This document shows positions 44,986 to 53,827 of a stretch of DNA of 64,000 nucleotides, piece by piece (the stretch's first letter is position 1; every line of letters begins with the position of its first letter). The notes under the pieces are model-generated. The model made no database searches. It was not told the origin of the DNA and saw nothing but the letters and a program-made list of their open reading frames with translations. The DNA comes from Cyclobacterium roseum (lineage in GTDB: Bacteria > Bacteroidota > Bacteroidia > Cytophagales > Cyclobacteriaceae): positions 1-64,000 of the forward strand of contig NZ_WNKF01000009.1 of assembly GCF_010119225.1 (NCBI RefSeq). The letters are read 5' to 3'. The position numbers and the translations under genes were made by a program.

Positions 44986-45666
44986 ATGTCCAGGTTGCTA
45001 AAGTCTTCTTTCTACTTTCCGTTGCAGGTTACCATCGATGACCGGGAACCAGCCCTGATGGGCGAGGAATTTCGGAAATTGGGTAATCTGATCATACACC
45101 GCCAACGACTGATGGCAGGAGACTATCTTTTGGATGGGGACTTGCTGGTAGAGCGGAAGACGATTCCTGACTTTTGCCAATCCATAAAGGATGGCCGATT
45201 GTTTCAACAGGCGAAAAAACTAAGCAACAGTTCCGTACCTGCCTGCCTGATTCTGGAAGGAAAAAGCCGGCATTTTAGAGAAACGGATTTTTCCCAACAG
45301 GCCATTCAGGGGCTTTTGCTATCCCTTTCCCTGGGATTCAGAATCCCAATAGTGAGGACAAAAAACCCCGGAGAAACAGTGAGGGTCATGTTGCAATGCT
45401 TTAAACAACTTACCAAAGACCGGCCGGAAAACGTGAAATTTTATCGCCGGCCTCCTTCGCTGAAAAAGAAGCATCCTCCGCTCCAATCGCAAAAAATCCA
45501 ACTACTGGAAAACCTTCCTGGTATCGGGCCATATAAGGCAAAAAGTTTGTTGTTGGAATTCGGCAACCTCCAGAGGGTGTTTACCGCAGAGGACACAGAA
45601 CTCCGGAAGGTACCGGGTCTAGGAAAAAAGACGGTAGAGCGGTTAATAGATGTTTTGAAGAAGTAG
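44986..45666 (+). CDS. XPF/ERCC4-type nuclease with helix-hairpin-helix domain
   Basis: A 226-residue nuclease from the Met beginning MSRLLKSSFYF; 18 upstream codons are possible but not preferred. The ERCC4 fold shows TIDDREPAL, GDYLL (about 45-49), the catalytic VERKTIPDF with ERK at residues 56-58 and Asp62, followed by FQQAKKL and CLILEGK. Two HhH-like motifs end the protein (LPGIGPYKAKSLL and VPGLGKKTVERL). The family nicks branched DNA next to junctions in eukaryotes and archaea, and helicase-free versions occur in some bacteria. Nothing nearby indicates its partner. It acts on DNA, perhaps in repair. Confidence 0.82.
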   Translation: MSRLLKSSFYFPLQVTIDDREPALMGEEFRKLGNLIIHRQRLMAGDYLLDGDLLVERKTIPDFCQSIKDGRLFQQAKKLSNSSVPACLILEGKSRHFRETDFSQQAIQGLLLSLSLGFRIPIVRTKNPGETVRVMLQCFKQLTKDRPENVKFYRRPPSLKKKHPPLQSQKIQLLENLPGIGPYKAKSLLLEFGNLQRVFTAEDTELRKVPGLGKKTVERLIDVLKK

Positions 45667-45712
45667 CTTGAATAGGTGAAGATCTCCCTTAAAGGGATAG
45701 CTGTACTTTCTC

Positions 45713-46204
45713 TTATTTCCCAGGATTTAATTTATTTTTGTATTGTTTTAGAAATGCCAGGTCCTCCCGATCACGCTCCTTGTTTCTTCCCTTTACGGCA
45801 GCTTCTTTGAGCAAAATGAGATCATCCAATGCAACAATTTTGATCTCCAATCCATCAGAGCTTTTCGTCTCTGCCCTTTGATAGGCATATTTAAAATCTA
45901 TTGTGTCAAGCTTTTTAAGGATTTCGATTCTTAAAGGAGGCTTCCCGATTCCAATCATTTTTTCCACCAGAAACATTTCTTCTTTGAGATCGGCTTCATC
46001 AATACCAAAATCGATACAGGCTTTTAACGCCCTTTGGGCATTTTCCTCTGTGGCATGAATAAAAATATCCAAATCTCCCGTACTCCTGATATAACCATAT
46101 GCTCCCATTGCAAAGCCTCCGATCAAGAGGTATTCCACCCCATGTTTGTTCAGGGCTTCTATGAAGGATCTAAAACCCTCCGGGAAGCGGTTATTTTGAT
46201 TCAT
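45713..46204 (-). CDS. Nucleotidyltransferase-domain protein (MNT/AbiEii-like)
   Basis: A 163-residue protein of the pol-beta-like nucleotidyltransferase superfamily. The signature LLIGGFAMGAYGYIRSTGDLDIFI gives the GG pair at residues 29-30 and the DxD metal site at 44-46. A helical tail includes LDDLILLKEAAVKGRNKERDREDLAFL, typical of the family. MNT/AbiEii-type proteins often act as toxins or antitoxins with a small partner. Here the upstream 72-residue gene overlaps by 14 bp, making a two-gene unit. Function (RNA/protein nucleotidylation) is inferred from the family only. Confidence 0.78.
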   Translation of the reverse strand: MNQNNRFPEGFRSFIEALNKHGVEYLLIGGFAMGAYGYIRSTGDLDIFIHATEENAQRALKACIDFGIDEADLKEEMFLVEKMIGIGKPPLRIEILKKLDTIDFKYAYQRAETKSSDGLEIKIVALDDLILLKEAAVKGRNKERDREDLAFLKQYKNKLNPGK

Positions 46205-46409
46205 CAGCTATGTAATAAATGGTCTTTTCCATGGAATGATCGTAAATATCAATCCCCGCCAGCGAGTAATTAAATGCCAGAACCTGGAAGTAGCGTGTAA
46301 TGTTCTCATCAAGAGTGGAATTGACTGCCTGCTCAACGAGCATTTCCATATCCTTCTCTTCATCAATGTAGTAAATAGGTAATTTGGATCTATTCGCCAT
46401 ATTTGTCAT
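46191..46409 (-). CDS. Small partner of the nucleotidyltransferase
   Basis: A 72-residue acidic protein (IYYIDEEKDMEMLVEQAVNS) with no known domain. Its stop overlaps the nucleotidyltransferase start by 14 bp, so the two are co-translated. Size, charge and order fit a small antitoxin or chaperone-like partner. The first ATG or the Met four codons in could be the start. Confidence 0.55.
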   Translation of the reverse strand: MTNMANRSKLPIYYIDEEKDMEMLVEQAVNSTLDENITRYFQVLAFNYSLAGIDIYDHSMEKTIYYIADESK

Positions 46410-46561
46410 TCAAAATTTAGCAATTGCTTCATTAAATATACAAAAAAGGATGGTTCTCTTATGTTTTTTGAAATCATAGTAAAATCCAACTTCAAGGTAT
46501 TTTATTCTCAGACGGATTAAAGCTGTAATTTCAGAAAGACCAATAGAAAATCCTTGGGGAT

Positions 46562-46816
46562 TTAACCTTCTGGAAATGCCTCGTTTCTCACCTGAACCTC
46601 CATTTGCTCCAATGCTTTTTTTAGGTTCAACCAGGTCTTGGTTTTTAGGGTGCTGGCAGCGTAAATTTTTGTTTGATAATCCTCTGTGATCAACCTCATG
46701 CGATAGGGACCTTTGCCACCGCTTTCGAATATAATCTCCTTTATGTCCCTAAAGTTATACACATGCTTTTTCCAGAAAAAAAAGTGGTTTTGAACGATAA
46801 AATAGTCGTTTGACAA
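46562..46816 (-). CDS. PH-like domain fragment, possibly frameshifted from the upstream membrane domain
   Basis: An 84-codon frame that would start at TTG. It reads VQNHFFFWKKHVYNFRDIKEIIFESGG, like the start of a small PH-like domain in Bacteroidota membrane proteins. It overlaps the two-helix frame at 46741-47007 by 76 bp in another phase. In homologs I know, the membrane part is fused to such a domain, so a frameshift is likely. Confidence 0.5.
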   Translation of the reverse strand: MSNDYFIVQNHFFFWKKHVYNFRDIKEIIFESGGKGPYRMRLITEDYQTKIYAASTLKTKTWLNLKKALEQMEVQVRNEAFPEG

Positions 46817-47007
46817 GCCAAAATAAACATTAGCATAAAACTACCTAAAAACAACAATAGATAATCCCCCACTTCAAAATCCGGTGTTCCCCATTTTCCG
46901 TAGAAATCCAGGATCACATAAATCCCAAATCCGCCCATTAGTAAAAGCATTAGGACCAGTAAAAAATAAAATCGAAAGAAATGCCTTTTGGTTATAAAAT
47001 GCTCCAT
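46741..47007 (-). CDS. Two-helix membrane protein, possible first half of a frameshifted gene
   Basis: An 88-residue protein with two hydrophobic segments (FRFYFLLVLMLLLMGGFGIYVIL and YLLLFLGSFMLMFILAC). It then continues 20 residues into unrelated-looking sequence in the overlap with the PH-like frame. It is either a separate small membrane protein or the N-terminal half of a broken gene. Confidence 0.5.
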   Translation of the reverse strand: MEHFITKRHFFRFYFLLVLMLLLMGGFGIYVILDFYGKWGTPDFEVGDYLLLFLGSFMLMFILACQTTILSFKTTFFSGKSMCITLGT

Positions 47008-47242
47008 TTAGAGATTAAAATAAATTTCTATTAAACTAATGTATTATTTCACAAATCCCAACTTTGTAAGTGCAAAAAAGAAATAAACAGCTATCGTCAT
47101 GCTTGAAAAGAACTTCAACCTTTGCAGCAAACGCACTCCAAGGCATCTTGGCTTTTGCCCGTGAGCGAACAAAACTGTCCGCAAAACGGTAGGTTTTTCC
47201 TTGAAATAACCTATTCTTGAGCCAATTGTCCCCATTTTGAAT

Positions 47243-47257
47243 TGGCACTAATATAGA
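47243..47257 (+). promoter_or_regulatory. Sigma-54-like -24 element upstream of the split permease
   Basis: TGGCAC, 5 bp, then TAGA, 60 bp before the permease start. The -24 half fits TGGCAC, the -12 half is a poor match to TTGC. Similar TGGCAY occurrences precede two other transport units in this cluster. Confidence 0.35.
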
Positions 47258-47315
47258 ACAACCTGAAATGGTGTTGAGCAATTCTTATCCGACTAAACCA
47301 CCAAAGGCAAAGAAC

Positions 47316-48233
47316 ATGATAAAACATTACTTCAAATTATTTCTCCGAACCTTCAGGAAAAAGCCCACCTATACCCTTATCAATATTTTCGGTTTGGCAG
47401 TGGGCATGGCCTCCAGTATATTGATCTTCCTGTTTGTACAACATGAATTCAGCTATGACACTTATCATGAAAAGTCGGATCGCATCTTTCGGGTATCCAG
47501 GGCCTGGTATAATCAGGACGGGGCAGTCAGCCTGCACCTGGGCCACGCGGCTCCCCCTTTTGCTCCGCTGCTTAAATCTGATTTTGAGGAGCAGATCGAG
47601 GAAGCGGTCAGGGTAATGAATACTACGGTAATCATGCGTGATGAAGACAAGGTGTTTAAAGAAGAGCGCTTCTTTTTTGCCGATCCTGAGCTGTTTGAGA
47701 TTTTTACCTGGAAGTTGCTGAAGGGCAGTCCAGCTGATGCCCTTTCATTTCCAGATGGTTTGGTGATCAGTGCGTCCATGGCAAAAAAATACTTTGGAGA
47801 CAAGGATCCTATGGGTAGAGCCCTTGAATTAAGGATCGGGTCCGAAATATACAATGGTCAAGTCCGGGGGGTCATGGAAGATATCCCCGACAATTCCCAT
47901 TTTCAGGCTGATTTTTTTGCCTCCATGGAGCCTGTGGTTGATTTTTATGGTGGGTATGAAGCTATGATGGCCAATTTTGGAAGCAATAATTTTGCAACTT
48001 ACCTTCTACTTGAGGAAGGTGTGGATCCAGATGAAATAGGTGGACAATTACCTGACTTTATCGATCGCCACATTGCTGCCAGCGGCCAGGGAATACCCGC
48101 CTCCAAAGGGACCCAACTCTTTTTGTGGCCTTTGACGGATATCCATCTGTATTCCAACCTCGACTCTGAGTTGGAACCCAATAGTAACATTGAGTATGTA
48201 TACATATACGGAGCCATCGCATTTTTTTTCTAA
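47316..48233 (+). CDS. MacB-like ABC permease, N-terminal part (split by frameshift)
   Basis: The first 305 residues of an FtsX/MacB-type permease, starting MIKHYFKLFLRTFRKKPTYTLINIFGLAVGMASS: the first membrane helix, then the periplasmic domain (DPELFEIFTWKLLKGSP, IPDNSHFQADFFASM, PLTDIHLYS). It ends YIYGAIAFFF and stops at TAA 48231-48233, right after eight T (48222-48229). The intact paralog at 49849 continues AIAIFMLLIACIN at this point, so one extra T would restore the frame. The downstream frame begins exactly here. Probable inner-membrane subunit of a macrolide/peptide-type efflux ABC system. Confidence 0.8.
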   Translation: MIKHYFKLFLRTFRKKPTYTLINIFGLAVGMASSILIFLFVQHEFSYDTYHEKSDRIFRVSRAWYNQDGAVSLHLGHAAPPFAPLLKSDFEEQIEEAVRVMNTTVIMRDEDKVFKEERFFFADPELFEIFTWKLLKGSPADALSFPDGLVISASMAKKYFGDKDPMGRALELRIGSEIYNGQVRGVMEDIPDNSHFQADFFASMEPVVDFYGGYEAMMANFGSNNFATYLLLEEGVDPDEIGGQLPDFIDRHIAASGQGIPASKGTQLFLWPLTDIHLYSNLDSELEPNSNIEYVYIYGAIAFFF

Positions 48234-49741
48234 TGATTGCTTGTATCAATTTTATGAACCTGGCCACTGCCCGTTCTGCCAAAAGAGCAATGGAAGTAGG
48301 TCTTAGGAAAGTGTTGGGAGCAGACCGACAGCTTTTGGTCAAGCAGTTTATGGGGGAAACTATTTTTATGACAGTGGCGGCACTGCTCATCGCCCTGCTG
48401 CTTGCCTGGTTTGCATTGCCCTATTTCACTAGTTTTACCGGAAAGGATTTGAGCCTAAACCTGATCGATCATCCCGAATACCTGGCAGGTTTTGCGGGAA
48501 TAGTGATCTTGGTTGGTTTGATCGCCGGAAGCTACCCATCACTGTTTCTTTCCGGGTTTCAGCCTGCGAGTGTATTAAAAGGGACCTATAAAATCGGATC
48601 CATTCATGAAAAACTAAGGTCATTTTTGGTAGTTGGCCAATTTGCAATTTCTATTGGATTGATCGTAGCGGTATTGGTGGTGATTAATCAGTTGGAATAC
48701 ATGAAAAACAAAGACCTGGGATTTGAAAAAGAGGAAATCGCCATCCTCCCGGCATTTGAGGAATTTTCCGACAATATCTCCGTCTTGAGAGACAGGTGGA
48801 TGCAGCATCCCGGAATCGAGGATGTCGCCCTTGCAAGCAGAATACCATCAGGACGGCTCTTGGACTCCCAGGGAACCCAGGCAGAACTGGATGGTAAATT
48901 GACTGCTATCAATACCCGAATAGCCGATGTACATATCAGCCATTCGTTTTTCCAAGCATTTGGCATGGAGATCATCGAAGGCAGGGATTTTGACAAACTA
49001 CTTGCGAGTGATTCCAGTGAATCTTTCATTCTCAATGAATCGGCAGTAAGGGCAATAGGTTGGGTTTCATCAGAAGCCGCCATCGACAAGCCATTTATTT
49101 ATGGCAACAGAAGAGGACAAGTCGTAGGAGTGGTGAAGGATTTTCATTTTGAATCGCTTCACCAACCCATTAGTCCGATGGTATTTATGATTCCAGATAC
49201 CCGAATCAACCAGGTGGCCATTAAGTTAAGTCCAACAGACAGGGAAGCGGCATTGGCTTACCTACGTGATGAATGGCTGTCCACGCGCCCTGACTATCCC
49301 TTAGAGATTTCTTTCGTGGCAGATAAATTTGACGAGCAATATGAGGCAGAAGAGAAAGTGGGTGCAGTCTTTGGTTTTTTCGCCGGTTTAGCCATACTTA
49401 TTTCTGTTTTGGGACTGTTTGGCCTTTCCGCATATGCTACCGAACAACGACTCAAGGAAATTGGGATAAGGAAAGTGCTGGGGGCTAGCAGCTTGAATAT
49501 CGTTTCCCTTTTGGGAAAGGACTTTTTGAAATTGGTGATTATTGGATTTATTATCGCAGTTCCTTTGGCTTGGATGGGTATGAGTAAGTGGTTGGAAAAT
49601 TTCGCGTACAGTATAACCGTTTCCTGGATGATCATTGCTATTTCAGGTTGCCTGGCCGTATTGATTGCTGCTGCCACGGTCAGTTCCCAGTCTTACCGGG
49701 CGGCTTTGGTCAATCCGGTGGAGACGTTTAAGAAAGAGTAA
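48233..49741 (+). CDS. MacB-like ABC permease, C-terminal part (split by frameshift)
   Basis: A 502-codon frame continuing MIACINFMNLATARSAKRAMEVGLRKVLGA, the FtsX core motif right after the second membrane helix in full-length permeases. It then carries the remaining periplasmic half and the last three helices, with TEQRLKEIGIRKVLGASSLNIV near the end. It overlaps the upstream frame by one base (TAATG). Alone it lacks the first membrane helix. Translational restart, slippage on the poly-T run, or a sequencing error are the alternatives. Confidence 0.8.
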   Translation: MIACINFMNLATARSAKRAMEVGLRKVLGADRQLLVKQFMGETIFMTVAALLIALLLAWFALPYFTSFTGKDLSLNLIDHPEYLAGFAGIVILVGLIAGSYPSLFLSGFQPASVLKGTYKIGSIHEKLRSFLVVGQFAISIGLIVAVLVVINQLEYMKNKDLGFEKEEIAILPAFEEFSDNISVLRDRWMQHPGIEDVALASRIPSGRLLDSQGTQAELDGKLTAINTRIADVHISHSFFQAFGMEIIEGRDFDKLLASDSSESFILNESAVRAIGWVSSEAAIDKPFIYGNRRGQVVGVVKDFHFESLHQPISPMVFMIPDTRINQVAIKLSPTDREAALAYLRDEWLSTRPDYPLEISFVADKFDEQYEAEEKVGAVFGFFAGLAILISVLGLFGLSAYATEQRLKEIGIRKVLGASSLNIVSLLGKDFLKLVIIGFIIAVPLAWMGMSKWLENFAYSITVSWMIIAISGCLAVLIAAATVSSQSYRAALVNPVETFKKE

Positions 49742-49848
49742 TTGGCTATTGCCTACTAAATCCCATAAAAATGAGGCTGTTTTTCCAATTCAATTTTACT
49801 CGGAAATAATACTCCCATTTTCTCTAAATCGCAGACCAGAAATCGATT

Positions 49849-52275
49849 ATGCTGAAAAACTACTTTAAGATCGCTTACCGAACCTTGTTACGACATAAAA
49901 CCTTTTCTGCCATCAACCTGGTAGGGCTATCCATAGGGATTGCGGCCTGTTTGATTTGCCTTTTATTTGTGAAAAATGAATGGGGCTACGACCGTTTTCA
50001 TAAAAAAGCAGACCGGATTTTCAGGGTTGTTTTTCAGGGCAATATACAAGGGGAAGTCCTCAAAGAAGCCCATGTGATGCCCCCTGTGGCCGAAGTATTA
50101 CAAGCGGATTACCCGGAGGTCCTGGCCGCTACCCGAATCCGGTTGATGGGTTCACCTACAATCACCGTGGATGAAAGCGAATTTCGAAATCACGAGGCAG
50201 CATTTGTGGATGCCAATTTTTTTAAAGTGTTTACCTTTCCGCTATTAAAAGGTCATCCTGAAAAGGTATTGAGCGAACCCAACAGTCTGGTAATCTCCCA
50301 ATCCAAAGCCGAGGCGTATTTTGGGAGTCAAAATCCCCTGGGAAAAGTCATCTGGACGAATGATGGGAAGGAGGGCTTCACCGTTACCGGGGTGATGGCC
50401 GACATGCCCCGGCAATCCCATTTTCGGTTTGATCTGCTGGTATCCATGTCCACCTTTCCGGAAGGCAGCAACCCTTCCTTTATGGTTTCTGAATTCTATA
50501 CCTACCTGGTTTTACCCGAAGCGTATGACTACAGAAAACTGCAGGCTAAATTACCCCAGGTGACCCAAAAATACATTGGCCCTCAGCTTCAAACCGGAAT
50601 GGGTATTAGCCTGGAAGCATTTCAAGCCGCAGGAAACAAAATTGGCCTTTACCTACAACCGCTAACCGACATCCATCTGCACTCCGACCTGATGGGTGAA
50701 TTAGGCCCCGGTGGAGAGATCCGGTATGTGTATATTTTTAGTGCCATAGCCATTTTTATGTTGCTCATCGCCTGTATCAACTTCATCAATCTGTCTACGG
50801 CTAGTGGCAGTCGAAGGGCCAGAGAGGTAGGGGTCCGAAAGGTATTGGGTGCTGCTCAACGTCAATTGAGGGGGCAGTTCCTGGCAGAATCCATCCTGCT
50901 CAGCAGCTTCGCACTTTTGCTGGCTCTTGTGCTCGTACAGGTGACCTTACCGTTCTTAAACGACTTCTCTGCAGATCAATTTGGCTTTTCATTAACCCAC
51001 AACTACTGGCTACTACCTGCCCTTCTTTTAATTGGATTAGGGGTGGGGGTATTGGCAGGAGCGTATCCGGCCTTCTTTCTGGCCTCCTTTAATACCGTTA
51101 GCGTACTAAAGGGGGCACCCGCGGCCCACCCTGGCAAAAGAAGGCTGAGTTTAAGAAGTGCCCTGGTGGTCTTCCAGTTTTGTATCTCCATCATATTGAT
51201 TATTGGCTCCATGGTCATCTACCGCCAACTGAGTTTTATCCAAAACAAAGACCTGGGCTATGAAAAAGAGCAGGTCTTGATTCTTCCGGATGTTGGCCAC
51301 CTGGGAAATAATGCGGAAACCTTCCGGCAGCAACTGCTTCGAGATGAAAGGGTAACCCACGTGAGTATTTCCGGCTACCTGCCTTCCGGCCCCAGCTATA
51401 ATAACAACTATTTTGTTTTTCCCGAAGACGACCCTTCCCTACAGATCAAAACCCTTCGATATGAGGTAGACGAAGAGTACCTTCCCACACTGGGCTTGGA
51501 ATTGCTGGCTGGCAGGAATTTTTCTATTGAATATGGTTCGGATGATGCGGCAATGCTGATCAACGAAACAGCGGCCAGAGCCCTGGGTTGGGAAAAAGAG
51601 GCACTTGATAAGCGGCTATCCCATGCCAATAATGATGGAGAAAGAAAGGTCTACCGGGTAATTGGTGTGGTTAAGGATTTTCATTTCAGATCCATGCACG
51701 AGCGCATTGCTCCCTTGGTGATGACTTTGGGCAGCGGCAAGGGAGCCGTTATCGCAAAAATAAAACCCGACCGGGTAACAGGGCTTTTGCAGTCCATAAA
51801 GGATAATTGGACGTCTATGGCAGTGGACGAGCCCTTTTCGTACAGCTTTCTGGATGACAGGTTTTACCAGACCTATGCGCCGGAGAGGAGAATGGGGAAA
51901 GTGATCCTTATTTTTTCCGGGCTAACCATATTAATTGCCTGTATGGGCTTGTTTGGGCTGGCCACATTTACCACCAAGCAGCGAACCAAAGAGATTGGCA
52001 TCCGAAAGGTGCTGGGTGCGGAAATTACAGGGATCGTCTTGATGCTCTCCGGAGATTTTCTCAAACTGGTGGGAATCGCAGCCATCTGTGCGTTCCCCCT
52101 TTCGGCCTGGATCATGGGAGGCTGGTTGGAAGGTTTCGCTTACCGGATCCCGATAGGCCCCTGGATCTACCTGGGGGCAGCCTTTATCGCCGCAACCGTG
52201 GCTTTTCTCACTACGGGTTACCTTGCCTTACAAGCGGCAAGGACTAATCCGGTGGCTAACCTCAGAAACGAATGA
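49849..52275 (+). CDS. MacB-like ABC transporter permease (intact)
   Basis: An 808-residue permease. Two repeated halves are visible: N-terminal MLKNYFKIAYRTLLRHKTFSAINLVGLSIGIAACLICL with a helix, a large periplasmic domain, then AIAIFMLLIACINFINLSTA and three helices; the second half repeats periplasmic and membrane elements, ending in TKQRTKEIGIRKVLGAEITGIVLMLSGDFLKLVG. It exports small molecules or peptides with ATPase, fusion-protein and TolC partners encoded further downstream. It is the intact neighbour of the split permease. The repeat island after it interrupts the cluster. Confidence 0.87.
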   Translation: MLKNYFKIAYRTLLRHKTFSAINLVGLSIGIAACLICLLFVKNEWGYDRFHKKADRIFRVVFQGNIQGEVLKEAHVMPPVAEVLQADYPEVLAATRIRLMGSPTITVDESEFRNHEAAFVDANFFKVFTFPLLKGHPEKVLSEPNSLVISQSKAEAYFGSQNPLGKVIWTNDGKEGFTVTGVMADMPRQSHFRFDLLVSMSTFPEGSNPSFMVSEFYTYLVLPEAYDYRKLQAKLPQVTQKYIGPQLQTGMGISLEAFQAAGNKIGLYLQPLTDIHLHSDLMGELGPGGEIRYVYIFSAIAIFMLLIACINFINLSTASGSRRAREVGVRKVLGAAQRQLRGQFLAESILLSSFALLLALVLVQVTLPFLNDFSADQFGFSLTHNYWLLPALLLIGLGVGVLAGAYPAFFLASFNTVSVLKGAPAAHPGKRRLSLRSALVVFQFCISIILIIGSMVIYRQLSFIQNKDLGYEKEQVLILPDVGHLGNNAETFRQQLLRDERVTHVSISGYLPSGPSYNNNYFVFPEDDPSLQIKTLRYEVDEEYLPTLGLELLAGRNFSIEYGSDDAAMLINETAARALGWEKEALDKRLSHANNDGERKVYRVIGVVKDFHFRSMHERIAPLVMTLGSGKGAVIAKIKPDRVTGLLQSIKDNWTSMAVDEPFSYSFLDDRFYQTYAPERRMGKVILIFSGLTILIACMGLFGLATFTTKQRTKEIGIRKVLGAEITGIVLMLSGDFLKLVGIAAICAFPLSAWIMGGWLEGFAYRIPIGPWIYLGAAFIAATVAFLTTGYLALQAARTNPVANLRNE

Positions 52276-52320
52276 ATGGGTAGGTTGAGATTCCGTAACT
52301 GTAGATATTTGTTTTTTTGC

Positions 52321-52365
52321 GTGCAGGTTAATGGATTGAATTTGGTTAATTGTTTCGGCCTTTGG
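52321..52365. repeat. Left-flank segment resembling 54785-54845
   Basis: Common words are TGCAGGTTAATGG/TGCAAGTGAATGG, GGTTAATTGTTT and GGCCTTTG, in the same order. The pair brackets the transposase and repeat island. Confidence 0.4.
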
Positions 52366-52370
52366 AATAT

Positions 52371-52620
52371 TCAACTCCTCCGGAGTTGGGGAAACCTCAA
52401 CCCTACCCTCACCCCGCCTTGCCAGGCGAGGCCAATGATATTCAGCCCCTACCGGGGCTGCCTTTAAGAATTTCAATTATCATAACGATTAAGGGATTCG
52501 AATACACAAGTCCGAATGGGCTTGAATATCAATAGCCATGGGTGCAAACCCATGAACAAAACACGCAATACACCCCGAACCCCGGCAGGGGTTCAATATG
52601 GACGTGCATCATAAACCCAT
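52371..52620. repeat. Composite palindromic repeat, unit 1
   Basis: Starts with CTCCTCCGGAGTTGGGG and contains the AGCCCCTACCGGGGCT and GAACCCCGGCAGGGGTTC stems. The first CCC stem is imperfect (CCCGCCTTGCCAGGCGAG). Confidence 0.7.
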
Positions 52621-52730
52621 TACCTCAAAATCTGTAATTATAAAATTGGACCAAGCCCTCAAGAAGGATGCAATCAAAAATCCAAAGTCTCCACCCTCAA
52701 CACAATCACGGATCATCTTCTAATCCTCCG

Positions 52731-52975
52731 ACTCCTCCGGAGTTAGGGAAACCTCAACCCTAACTCAACCCCGCCTTGCCAGGCGGGGCCAATGATATTC
52801 AGCCCCTACCGGGGCTGCCATTACGAATTCCAATTATCATAAAAATTAATGTGTTCGAATACACAAGCCCGAATGGGCTTGAATATCAATAGCCATGGGT
52901 GCAAACCCGTGGCCAAAAAAACGAAATAAACCCCGAACCCCGGCGGGGTTCAATATGGACGTGCATCACAATGCT
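52731..52975. repeat. Composite palindromic repeat, unit 2
   Basis: Matches unit 1 over its whole length with small substitutions; here CCCGCCTTGCCAGGCGGG is a perfect stem. It ends about 70 bp before the transposase gene. Confidence 0.7.
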
Positions 52976-53047
52976 ATAATAATTGGCTAATTTGATAGAG
53001 ATTTTTTATATATTGTTATAAAGATTTTCCATATAACCCTATAACCT

Positions 53048-53494
53048 ATGTCGTCTTATATTCAATCAATTCATCATATCATATTCACTCCTTACAAAAG
53101 ACAACCAATACTTACAAAAGAAAAAAGACCTGAATTGTTTAAGTATGTAACTGGCATTCTCAAAGAAAAAAAATGTCATCTTTACCAAATTAATGGTGTC
53201 GAAGATCATATTCACATATTGACACATATTCATCCTACAGTCGCACTTTCCGACTTGGTAAAGGATATAAAAATAGCTTCAGGAAAAATGATCAAAAGAG
53301 AAGGACTGTTTGAAAAATTTCAGGGATGGCAGAATGGATATGGAGGCTTTACACATTCTTTCAAGGAAAAAGAAAGATTGGTACCATACATCATCAAACA
53401 GGAAGAACACCATGAAAAGGTTTCTTTTCTTGAAGAGTTCATTCGTATCCTGGAAGAAAACGGAGTTGAATACGACCCAAAATATCTGGATTGA
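53048..53494 (+). CDS. IS200/REP-associated Y1 transposase (RAYT)
   Basis: A 148-residue HUH/Y1 transposase. The HUH motif is GVEDHIHILTH (His54-Ile-His56); the basic middle has WQNGYGGFTHSF as in the WQxGYgaFSVS block; the likely catalytic Tyr is Tyr114 in VPYIIKQEEHH. Such enzymes nick single-stranded DNA at hairpins through a 5'-phosphotyrosine link and move REP or IS200-type elements. The gene lies between copies of the composite repeat, and AT-rich codons contrast with the GC-rich palindromes around it. Confidence 0.85.
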   Translation: MSSYIQSIHHIIFTPYKRQPILTKEKRPELFKYVTGILKEKKCHLYQINGVEDHIHILTHIHPTVALSDLVKDIKIASGKMIKREGLFEKFQGWQNGYGGFTHSFKEKERLVPYIIKQEEHHEKVSFLEEFIRILEENGVEYDPKYLD

Positions 53495-53590
53495 TGTGAT
53501 TTTTCCTATACCATTTTATTTTTTAAATTGATTATCCAAGAAAAGCTTGATTTCGTAATTTGATAAATCAATTAATGAAGCTTCATTTTT

Positions 53591-53705
53591 GTCGAGTACC
53601 CAATTCCGAATGGGCTTGAATATTACTAGCCATGGGTGCCAGCCCATGTGACAAAATAACGCCCTACACCCGGAACTCCGGCCGGGTTCAACATAAAAGC
53701 GCACC
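53591..53705. repeat. Partial composite repeat (right half only)
   Basis: Begins at CCGAATGGGCTTG-type sequence and includes CATGGGTGCCAGCCCATG and the CCGGAACTCCGGCCGGGTTC stem. The left half is missing. With the end of unit 2 it flanks the transposase on both sides. Confidence 0.65.
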
Positions 53706-53827
53706 TTAAACCCATTACCGCAAAAAACCGAAATCCGTAATTATAGACTTGGACCGAGCCCAAAGGAATGGATGCGATCAAAAAAGAATCCAAAGTCTTC
53801 ATCCCTAACACAATAACGGATTATCTT

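Noticed and set aside
47036-47281. An 81-codon minus-strand frame upstream of the split permease
   Set aside because: No recognisable domain and it covers the probable promoter region.
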